From positions 3,750,723 to 3,814,722 of the forward strand of contig OZ245039.1 of assembly GCA_965224095.1 (NCBI GenBank): a stretch of 64,000 bases of DNA, read 5' to 3'. The translations under genes and the position numbers were made by a program. The stretch comes from JBPEWY01 sp965224095. GTDB taxonomy: Bacteria; Bacteroidota; Bacteroidia; Flavobacteriales; Flavobacteriaceae. The notes below the pieces were generated by a model. That model was not told the DNA's origin. It made no database searches and worked only from the letters and a program-made list of their open reading frames with translations. Below are positions 29,937 to 39,500 of this stretch, piece by piece; position 1 is the stretch's first letter; each line of letters begins with the position of its first letter.

Positions 29937-32900
29937 ATGAATATTTTATCGTTGATCAAAGAATTGGAACATCATCAAGTAGGGTTGACCATAGATGGAG
30001 AAAATCTCCAATTGAATTTTTATAAAGATGAAGTGCCTGACGGCATATTAGATCAAATAAAAGAGAACAAATCAGAGTTGATCGATTATTTGAAAAAATA
30101 TAGTGAGGTTAAAAAGTATCAGGAGATTCCGAAATTGAGTCAAAATGATTGTTATGATATTTCAGATGCTCAGCGTAGACTTTGGGTATTAAGTCAATTC
30201 AATGACGGCACGTTGGCCTATAATCTATCTAGTTCCATTGAATTAAATGATAAGTATGATATTGAGAATTTTGAAAAAGCCATATATGCGATCATTGATA
30301 GGCATGAGATCTTACGAACGGTTTTTAAGGAAGATTCAGAGGGTGAAATAAAACAGTGGGTCAGGACTCGTGAAGAAATAGGGATAAATCTTCAATACAA
30401 TGACCTTAGAAAAACTGAAGGAAAAGAAGCTCTGGTTCGCAAGGAGATTGAGATCGATTCTTTAAAACCTTTTGATTTGACAACCGGACCCTTGATAAGA
30501 ATGAACCTTTACCAATTAGAGGAAAGTCAATATATTTTTTATTGTAATATGCATCATATTGTAAGTGATGGATGGTCCATGAAGATCATTGTTCAAAATG
30601 TTTTGGCATATTACGAGGCTTTCGTGACCAAAAAACCGGTTGCACTGGAACCATTACGTATACAGTACAAAGAGTATGCAGCTTGGCAATTAAGGCAGTT
30701 GCAACAGAAAGAGTATGAGCTTCACGGTGAGTTCTGGAGGAATCTTTTATCTGGAGAGATTCCCGCTTTAAACTTACCGCAGCAAAAAGAACGGCCAAGA
30801 GCGATAACCAATTCAGGATCAGAATTAGAGTTATTATTACCCAAAGATCTTGTGAAAAAGATAAAGGACTTTAGCGCAAAGAATGAAGGGAGTTTATTTA
30901 TTACACTACTGTCTTTATGGAAAGTACTTTTTTTTAGATATACAGGTCAAAGTGATATTATAATGGGAACACCTGTAGCCGGTAGAGACCATTTAGAACT
31001 TGAAGATCAAATAGGATTCTATGTAAATACTTTGGCATTGAGAGATCAAATAGATCCCAAATTGACCTTTTCAGAACTTTACGAAGAAATAAAACAAAAT
31101 ACATTAAAGGCCTTAGAGCATCAATCCTATCCATTTGACCGTTTAGTCAAAGATCTAAGCTTAAAAAGAGATACAAGCCGAAATGCCATTTTTGATGTAA
31201 TGGTTATTTTACAGAATTCCGGTGATCAGGTTCAAGAGTTTGAACCGGAAAAAGATCAAATCGGAAAAGTAATAGATAAGGGGAAACGAATGTCTCGTTT
31301 TGACATGGAAATCACCCATGAAGAATTGGGCAACTATCTATCTGTTAAGGTTAACTATAATACGGATATATATGACAAATCAACCATAGAAAGATTTATA
31401 AATCATTTTATAACGTTGACTACTAAACTTATTAATGAGGAAACAGCGATAGGAACGATCGATTACATCTCCGAAAAGGAAAGAGAAGTTATATTAGAAA
31501 CTTTTAATAATACAGAAATTCACTATCCTGATGTTTCTGCAATAGATATGTTTGAAAGGCAGGTTCAGGAAACACCCCATGAACTTGCAGTAATAACAAG
31601 TAAGGAACAGTATACGTATAAAGAGTTGAATGATATGGTAAATGGTCTGGTAAACCATATAACAAGCTCTTTTCCCGTTGATGGTAACTGCAATATTGGA
31701 GTGATGGCCGATCGTTCAATAGCAAATGTAATAGGCATGTTGGCTGTTTTGAAAATAGGAGCATGCTATGTGCCCGTGGATAATAAGTATCCAGAAAACA
31801 GAATATACCATATTCTGGAAGATGCCAATATCAAATATATGTTAACAGAGACTTCATTGTTAGAGGCATTTGATCTTAAATCATGTGTATGTATCGATAT
31901 AAACTCTGTAAAAGGGGATAAAAACAAATACGTTGATGCACATCAATATACCGATCCCTCCAAGAATGCATTTTTGATTTATACATCAGGATCCACGGGA
32001 AAACCCAAAGCAGTCATGCAAACCTATAGAACTTTAAATAATCTTATACATTGGAATATAAATGATTCAGGCATTACATCAGGTTTAAGGTATATGCAGT
32101 TTACCTCTTTTAGTTTTGATATGTCATTAACAGATGTATGTTTTTCTCTTTGTACCGGAGGAACCTTGTATATCACAAATAACTCCGAAAGGAGTGATAT
32201 GTTTAAACTAAGAGATGTTATAATTAATCAAGGATTGGAAGTACTTTCATTTCCTTATGCCGTAATGAACCAATTCTTTAATCAATTCGAGGCAAAGGAA
32301 CTAAAAGGAAATAAGATTAAACATGTCATAGTAGCGGGAGAACAGTTAATTGTAAATAGTGGCATAGAGGATTTTTTAAGATCTGTACCTGATACTGCGC
32401 TACATAATCAATATGGCCCGTCTGAGACCCATGTGGTGACAAGTTATTCCTTAGGTCAAGACCTTAACAATTTGGTTTACTATTCACCAATAGGAAAACC
32501 AATTGCAAATAATCAGATCTATATTTTAGATGATTTTCTCAAACCGGTTCCTTACGGAGTTATAGGTGAAATTTATATTGGAGGTGTTAACCTGGCCAAT
32601 GGATATCTGAACAAGCCGGAGTTATCATCTCGAAAGTTTGTAACACTACCTTTTAAAAAGGATCAAAAGGTATACAAATCGGGAGATCTCGGCTATTGGC
32701 AGGAAGATGGAAACATTGTTTATAAAGGACGAAAAGATGAACAAGTTAAAATTAGAGGATTTAGGGTAGAACTTGAAGAGATCTCACAGGTACTATCTCA
32801 ACATGAGGAGATTAAGGATTCTGTTATAACGGTTAAGGAGGAACGTTTAATAGCCTTTATAATTCCCGAAAATGACATTAATTTACAGGAAATCATTATG

Positions 32901-35900
32901 TACTTGAAGAAGGAACTGCCAGAGTATATGATTCCCAATAATTTGAATATATGTGAAGAATTTCCATTAACAAGTAATGGTAAAGTTGATAAAAGAGCCC
33001 TTTTATCCTTAGAGAGTGAATTTACCGGAAATAGAACTGAGTATGTTGCCCCGGAAACTAAATTAGAAGCTCATATTGTGGAAATATGGGAAACCCTTTT
33101 TAAAAAGGAAAAAATAGGAGTATATGATGATTTTTTTGAAATGGGAGGACATAGTTTGATGGCAACCAAATTAGTATCTGAATATCACAAGAAATTAAAT
33201 ATACGATTAGAATTACAAGAACTCTTTTTGCATACAACAATTAAAGAGCAGGCAGAGTTATTATCCGTAAAGGAAAAAACCACATTCAAGTCTATCCCAA
33301 TTGCTGACAAAGCGGAAAGCTATCCACTTTCGTATTCTCAAAAGATGATCTGGACACTTAGCCAATCTAGAGAAGGGTCTTTATCATATGTACTATGTAC
33401 GATCTATGATCTTGAAGATAAGTATGATATTAAATGGATAGAGAAAGCATTATATGCTTTGATAGAGAGACATCAAATATTGAGGACGATCTTCAAAAAA
33501 GATAATAAAAATGAATTGAGACAATTTATTCTGCCTTTTGAAGAATTGAAATTTAAAATGGGATTCCATGATGTGACCCAAGAGGAAGATCCGGATGCAT
33601 GGATCAAAGATTTTGTGGTCAATAAAGATTATTTCCAACTGTTCGATCTAGAAAAGGGACCTTTGTTTAGAGCTGCCTTCTTTAAGAAGGGAGAGAACAA
33701 TTATAAGATGCACTTTACCATCCATCATATCATTGTAGATGCCTTGTCTGCAGATATTATGATGAAAGATTTTATGGCTATTTATGAATCATTTACTGAA
33801 GGCAAGACTCCTCAATTACCGGTATTGAGAATTCAATATAAAGATTATGCGGTTTGGCAACAGAGCTCTTCAGAAAACATGGAATTGGACAAGAAATACT
33901 GGTTGGATAGGTTACAGGGCGATCTGCCTGAGATAACATTGCCTATACAGAATAAGAGGCCCGTTCATAAAACATTCAATGGTCAGTATAAGGGAGCGTT
34001 CTTCTCAAGAAATCTGTCTAGGAAAGTTCGAGAGTTTAATAAAAATAATGCTTCCACTAAGTTTATTACCCTTCTTTCCATTTTTAAGGTGTTAATTTAC
34101 CACTATACCAAACAAAAGGATATTATTATTGGAACTCCTGTTCATGGTAGATTCAATGAAGAACTGAAAAATCAAATAGGATGCTTTATCAATTCAGTGG
34201 TTTTAAGAGATCAAATTGATCCGGAAGAAACATTTATAAACTTTTTCCAAAAGGTTAAGAAAAATGTTTTGAAGGCCTTTAACTATCAAAGTTATCCGTT
34301 TGAAAAATTATTGATGGACCTTGAGATAAAGAGAAAATCAAACAGAAGCCCTATTTATGATATTATTTTTGTAGATCAGAACACGGAGGAACCTTTTGAG
34401 GATATGGGACTTCAGGGTGATGATTTTGAAGAAATTGAGGATCTGGGGAACAGAATTGCCAAGCTCGATTTTGAATTTCATTTTGTGGATGAAGGTGACT
34501 ATACAGTTTTAAGACTTAAGTATAACGAAACACTTTATGAGGAAGAAAAAATAAGAACTCTCTTAGCTCATTTTAAAACCCTCATAGAAAACATCCTTAA
34601 AAATCCCAATCAAAAAATTGAAGAGACAAGTTATATTACCGAAAAAGAAAAAGCTCTTCTGGATCAGTTTAACGCTACCGAACACAAGTTTAGCGAAAAA
34701 GGTTATTTATTAGATCTGTATAAAGAACATGTAGATCAATATGCGAAAAATACGGCAGTGGTTTATGAGAATAAAATTTTGGATTTTAAGGAGTTTGATG
34801 AACTAACAGATCAATTGGCTTACTATCTAAAGGAAAAATATTCGTTGAAGTCTGATGATTTTGTAGCAATTTCACTTGAACGAAGCCAATGGCTTCCTAT
34901 TTCCATTTTGGCTGTTATAAAAGCTCAGGCTGCCTATGTTCCCATGCCAGTGGAATACCCTAAAGAGAGAAAGGAATTCATAAGGGAAGATAGTAATTTC
35001 AAAGCCTGTATAGATGCTGTAGAATTACAACAGTTTATCTCTTGGAAAGAAGAGAATAAATACTCAAAATTGGATATTCCCAAAGAAAACCTAAGGTTGT
35101 ATGCAATTTATACATCAGGCTCTACAGGAACCCCTAAAGGTGTGGTAAATAGGCATAATGGAGTATTAAATCGATTGCTTTGGATGAAGCATTATTTAGA
35201 TGTTAAACCAAGCGACGTGTTTTTACAAAAAACACCTTACACCTTTGATGTTTCAGTATGGGAGTTTCTATTACCGGTTATTACGGGAAGTAAGCTAGTA
35301 GTTTCAAATCCTGATGCACACAGGTCACCAAAGCAAATAATTGATTTAATAGAAACTCACCAGGTTACAATTATACATTTTGTTCCTTCCATGCTAGCGG
35401 CTTTTTTACAAGAACTGGAAAAAGGACAATGTGTTAGTTTAAGACATATTATCTGTAGCGGAGAAGTATTAAACTCAAAAATGGTTGAAGAGGTCAAGAT
35501 TAAATTGCCTGACCTTCAAATTCACAATTTATACGGTCCTACGGAAGCAGCTATAGATGTAACAGCCATTGACCTTACCAATGTTGATACCAGGCAGTAT
35601 GGAGTTCCAATAGGGAAACCTGTAGCCAATACTCAAATTTATATCGCCAATAATAAACTAAAACTCCAGGGAATTAAAATACCTGGAGAGTTGTTGATAG
35701 GTGGCGTTCAGGTAGCAGATGGATATCTTAATTTACCCCAAATAACACAGGAGAAGTTTATTCCTAATCCATTTGGCAACGGTTGGGTTTATAGAACAGG
35801 CGATATTGCAAGATGGAATGATAAAGGGTATATAGAGTATATTGGTAGAATTGATAATCAGGTAAAAATAAGAGGAAATAGAGTAGAACTAAAAGAAATT

Positions 35901-36446
35901 GAAAAAGCTATATTGAGTTTCTCTGAAGAAATAATACAAGCTCATGTAACCATAAAAGAGGTTAATGATGAAAAAAGTTTAATCGCGTACTATTTCTCAA
36001 AAGTTTCCCTCGACAAAATAGAATTAAAAAGATCTCTAAAACAACAGGTTCCAGAGTACATGATTCCGAATTATTTTGTCTCTTTAAAGGAAATCCCTAT
36101 CACCGCCAATGGTAAAATTAATATAAAAGCTTTACCGGAAGTGCAGGAGCAAGACCTTATTCGACAAAAGTACGTTGGGCCCTCTAGTAAGATCGAAGAA
36201 AGGTTGGTGAAAATTTGGTCTGAAGTGTTAGGGGTTGAAAAAATCAGTGTACTTGATAATTTTTTCGACTTGGGAGGTGATTCAATTAATATAGTTGAGT
36301 TGCACGGAAAGATAGAGAGTACTTTTTCAAAGGAAATTACCATTGCTCAATTATTCGATAAACATACCATCCAATTACAGGCAAACTCATTAAAGGACGA
36401 GATAGAGGAACACGCTCATGAGGTTATAAATGAAATTGAATTTTAA
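29937..36446 (+). CDS. Two-module NRPS: docking-C-A-PCP-C-A-PCP
   Basis: 2169 residues. TubC-type docking domain 1-57. C1 has HHIVSDG (near 205). A1 has TSGSTGKPKAV (near 682; the usual Gly after KPK is Ala) and YGPSETHVV; code DMTSIAQVVK, not recognised. PCP1 has GGHSLMA near 1071. C2 runs from 1128 and its HHxxxDG reads HHIIVDA (His1263-1264, Asp1268, Ala1269). A2 has TSGSTGTPKG (near 1723); code DVWHISLIDK, one conservative change from the Ser signature DVWHLSLIDK, so Ser is a good call. PCP2 has GGDSINI near 2113. The tail ends VINEIEF. The next gene begins with a KS, so the chain is presumably handed from PCP2 to that KS. Confidence 0.95.
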   Translation: MNILSLIKELEHHQVGLTIDGENLQLNFYKDEVPDGILDQIKENKSELIDYLKKYSEVKKYQEIPKLSQNDCYDISDAQRRLWVLSQFNDGTLAYNLSSSIELNDKYDIENFEKAIYAIIDRHEILRTVFKEDSEGEIKQWVRTREEIGINLQYNDLRKTEGKEALVRKEIEIDSLKPFDLTTGPLIRMNLYQLEESQYIFYCNMHHIVSDGWSMKIIVQNVLAYYEAFVTKKPVALEPLRIQYKEYAAWQLRQLQQKEYELHGEFWRNLLSGEIPALNLPQQKERPRAITNSGSELELLLPKDLVKKIKDFSAKNEGSLFITLLSLWKVLFFRYTGQSDIIMGTPVAGRDHLELEDQIGFYVNTLALRDQIDPKLTFSELYEEIKQNTLKALEHQSYPFDRLVKDLSLKRDTSRNAIFDVMVILQNSGDQVQEFEPEKDQIGKVIDKGKRMSRFDMEITHEELGNYLSVKVNYNTDIYDKSTIERFINHFITLTTKLINEETAIGTIDYISEKEREVILETFNNTEIHYPDVSAIDMFERQVQETPHELAVITSKEQYTYKELNDMVNGLVNHITSSFPVDGNCNIGVMADRSIANVIGMLAVLKIGACYVPVDNKYPENRIYHILEDANIKYMLTETSLLEAFDLKSCVCIDINSVKGDKNKYVDAHQYTDPSKNAFLIYTSGSTGKPKAVMQTYRTLNNLIHWNINDSGITSGLRYMQFTSFSFDMSLTDVCFSLCTGGTLYITNNSERSDMFKLRDVIINQGLEVLSFPYAVMNQFFNQFEAKELKGNKIKHVIVAGEQLIVNSGIEDFLRSVPDTALHNQYGPSETHVVTSYSLGQDLNNLVYYSPIGKPIANNQIYILDDFLKPVPYGVIGEIYIGGVNLANGYLNKPELSSRKFVTLPFKKDQKVYKSGDLGYWQEDGNIVYKGRKDEQVKIRGFRVELEEISQVLSQHEEIKDSVITVKEERLIAFIIPENDINLQEIIMYLKKELPEYMIPNNLNICEEFPLTSNGKVDKRALLSLESEFTGNRTEYVAPETKLEAHIVEIWETLFKKEKIGVYDDFFEMGGHSLMATKLVSEYHKKLNIRLELQELFLHTTIKEQAELLSVKEKTTFKSIPIADKAESYPLSYSQKMIWTLSQSREGSLSYVLCTIYDLEDKYDIKWIEKALYALIERHQILRTIFKKDNKNELRQFILPFEELKFKMGFHDVTQEEDPDAWIKDFVVNKDYFQLFDLEKGPLFRAAFFKKGENNYKMHFTIHHIIVDALSADIMMKDFMAIYESFTEGKTPQLPVLRIQYKDYAVWQQSSSENMELDKKYWLDRLQGDLPEITLPIQNKRPVHKTFNGQYKGAFFSRNLSRKVREFNKNNASTKFITLLSIFKVLIYHYTKQKDIIIGTPVHGRFNEELKNQIGCFINSVVLRDQIDPEETFINFFQKVKKNVLKAFNYQSYPFEKLLMDLEIKRKSNRSPIYDIIFVDQNTEEPFEDMGLQGDDFEEIEDLGNRIAKLDFEFHFVDEGDYTVLRLKYNETLYEEEKIRTLLAHFKTLIENILKNPNQKIEETSYITEKEKALLDQFNATEHKFSEKGYLLDLYKEHVDQYAKNTAVVYENKILDFKEFDELTDQLAYYLKEKYSLKSDDFVAISLERSQWLPISILAVIKAQAAYVPMPVEYPKERKEFIREDSNFKACIDAVELQQFISWKEENKYSKLDIPKENLRLYAIYTSGSTGTPKGVVNRHNGVLNRLLWMKHYLDVKPSDVFLQKTPYTFDVSVWEFLLPVITGSKLVVSNPDAHRSPKQIIDLIETHQVTIIHFVPSMLAAFLQELEKGQCVSLRHIICSGEVLNSKMVEEVKIKLPDLQIHNLYGPTEAAIDVTAIDLTNVDTRQYGVPIGKPVANTQIYIANNKLKLQGIKIPGELLIGGVQVADGYLNLPQITQEKFIPNPFGNGWVYRTGDIARWNDKGYIEYIGRIDNQVKIRGNRVELKEIEKAILSFSEEIIQAHVTIKEVNDEKSLIAYYFSKVSLDKIELKRSLKQQVPEYMIPNYFVSLKEIPITANGKINIKALPEVQEQDLIRQKYVGPSSKIEERLVKIWSEVLGVEKISVLDNFFDLGGDSINIVELHGKIESTFSKEITIAQLFDKHTIQLQANSLKDEIEEHAHEVINEIEF

Positions 36447-36583
36447 ATCTTTTTTAGGATTCAGAATTCCTTCCTTTTATAGAAGTAAGATATTTAAACA
36501 ACAATGGTTTCCAAAAAAGATCGTGGCATTCGTGATGATCTAAATACTTAATAAATAAAAATTCAACAAATAAGCACCTGACT

Positions 36584-39500
36584 ATGAAAAAAGTTGCAAT
36601 TATAGGGTATTCCGGTATTTTTCCTGATGCCGAAAATTTAGATGACTTTGCGCGGCAATTAGAGGAGGGAGTCTCTGCTATCGGTGCGATCGATAGTAAT
36701 AGACTTACTGATACAGCTTTGCCTTCTCAAGATTATATTTATGGCGGATACCTTAAAGACATAAGCAGCTTTGATTTTTCCTTTTTCGGGATCTCTTATG
36801 GAGAAGCAGAAGAGATGATGCCAGAACAACGTCTGTTGTTACAAGAAGCTTACAAAACATTTGAGCATGCCAATTATAGATTGGAAGATATAAAAGGATC
36901 AAGAACATCTGTGTATGTTGGTGATTCTCAAAGTCATTACTATCGTCTAGCCAAAAAATTTTCTCCCTCCCTGGTTTCAGGAAATATGAAATCTTTAAAT
37001 GCCGGTAGAATCTCCAGGTTTTTTGACCTCAGGGGAGGAGCATATTCTATAGATACTGCCTGTTCTTCTTCTCTGATCGGGATAATAATGGCCTGTAAAG
37101 ATCTTCAACTTGAAGAAGTAGATATGGCCCTTATTTGTGGAGTGAATTTAGAGATTTTTCCCAAAGAAAGAAACAGTCATTTATCATTAGGAGTTGAATC
37201 AGCCCTTGGGAGTTGTCGTCCTTTCTCATCAGAAGCCGACGGAACATTGAGTGGAGAAACAGCATGTTGTGTACTTTTAAAAGACTACGAAAAAGCAGTA
37301 AAGGACGGCGATCTCGTATATGGAATTATTAATGGATTTAGTTCAAATCAAGATGCAAGTTTATCATCGAGTATAACGGCTCCTAGTGGTGAGGCACAAT
37401 CTGAATTATTGAAGGAGGCCATTTCAAAAGCCAGGTTAGCATATCAGGACATTACCTATATAGAAGCGCATGGAACAGGTACAAAATTAGGAGATCCCAT
37501 TGAAATAGAAGGAATATCAAAAGTATTTTCAGGAGCCTTAAAAAATAAAGAAAGAGTCCATGTCTCTTCGGTGAAATCTAATATAGGACATACCAATAGT
37601 GCCGCGGGCTTAGCTGGTTTAATGAAGGTTTTATTGTCTTTCAAGAATGATATGCTTTTCCCTTCGGTAAATGCACTTCCATTAAATCAGTTCATAGATT
37701 TTGAAGAAGCTAAGGTGAAGGTAGTTACCAAGGCTCTTCCCTGGAGCTCAATGATAGGTAAGAAAAAAAGAATAGCCGGAGTTAGTTCATTCGGACTTAT
37801 GGGAACCAACGCCCATGTTATTATAGAGGAGCCTGAAGAAAGATTTCATGAAGTTGTCAAGGAAGCAGCTGATGAGTATACTTTCTGTTTTAGTGCAAGG
37901 TCAGAAAAGGCACTGAAAGAAAATATTAGCCAATGGATTGATTTTTTAAAGAACACGAAAGCATCCTTAAAAGAAATTTCACCAACCTTAAATACTTCAA
38001 GATCGGTTTTTGAATATCGATATCTGGTTAAGGCAAAAAACAGCTCAAAACTCATAGAGGTTTTACAAAACAAAGTTGAATTGTTGAAAGACAGACCTCA
38101 GGAAATAATATTAGTCTTTGACAGTACAATTGCGATGAGCGATAAGGAACTAACTGAGTCCATAAGTTCATTTCCCGTTATGAGTGATTTTATTGAAGGT
38201 AATAGCTCGAATAGTCAAAAAAGCCTTTTGTTACAATACCATAGTTATAAGCTTCTTTGCAACACAGGAATGAAAGTTTCAAACATGATTGGAAATGGGC
38301 TAGGGAAGTTGACTATTAAAATATTAAAAGGAGAATATACACTGAAAGAAGGACTTGCCCAAGCAGATGTTTATGAGGAAAAGGAAGGAGTTACTACAGA
38401 ATCAGATCTAAAGGAAAAGGCGATAAAGTTGCTTGGGAGATACAAAAAAGATTTATGTATAGTTTCCTTGGGTTATAAAGGAATATTGGGGAAAGTCTTT
38501 AGAGAACAACTTTTAAATAAGCAATCTCACCAGGTCTTTGGACTGAATGGAAAAGCTTCTTTATACTCCTGTTTAAGCACAGTAATGCATGCGGCAGATC
38601 ATGTTGATTTAACACCCCTTTATCAAGGGGTTGATTTTAAAAAAGTAGAATTACCTGTATATGTATTTGATAAGGAAAGATGTTGGTTAAGGGAGAAAGA
38701 AGATATCTTTTTACAAGATGAAGAAATTGTTTCCAAAATATCGGAACAGAAAGAACCTAAAGAAATACACGCACCTTCAGTAGAATTGCTTACTAAATTA
38801 TGGGAGGAAATATTGAAGACAAAGATGAGTGAGAAAGACGATTTCTTTGATCTTGGAGGGCATTCACTTAATGGACAACAATTGATCAACAGGATCAATG
38901 AGACCTTTGGAATTTCACTTGATATAGATGCGCTTTTTGAACATGGAACACCTTCTGAAATGTATGATCATCTTATGTCTCAATTTGAAAACGATAATAA
39001 AGAAGGAGGTATTAAAACAATTTCATCGGTCAAAAAACAAAAATCATATGAAGTTTCTTATGCACAAAACAGATTATGGTTATTGTCAAAACTTAGTAAT
39101 AATTCGGCAAGCTTACACATTCCTATTGATCTTCAAATTAAAGGAAAATTGGATTATGAAATTTCGAGAAATGTATTTCAGATTCTTGTAAATAGACACG
39201 AATCATTGCGAACGGTGTTTCAACTTCAGAAAGCAGAGTTAAAACAATTAATATTAAATGCTGAGGAACTTGATTTCAGGGTTACTTTCGAAGATATAAC
39301 AAATAAAACTTCGGTAGAAACGGAAGCATATGTTCAGAAGTTACACGCTCATCCCTTTATTTTAGAAAAAGAACCTCTCATAAGAGTCCATATTTTAAAG
39401 GTAGCGGAAGAGGAACATTTAATTGTTATAACGTTACATCATATTATTGCAGATGGTTGGTCGATTACAATCTTGCAGCGCGAATTATTCTATCTGTATA

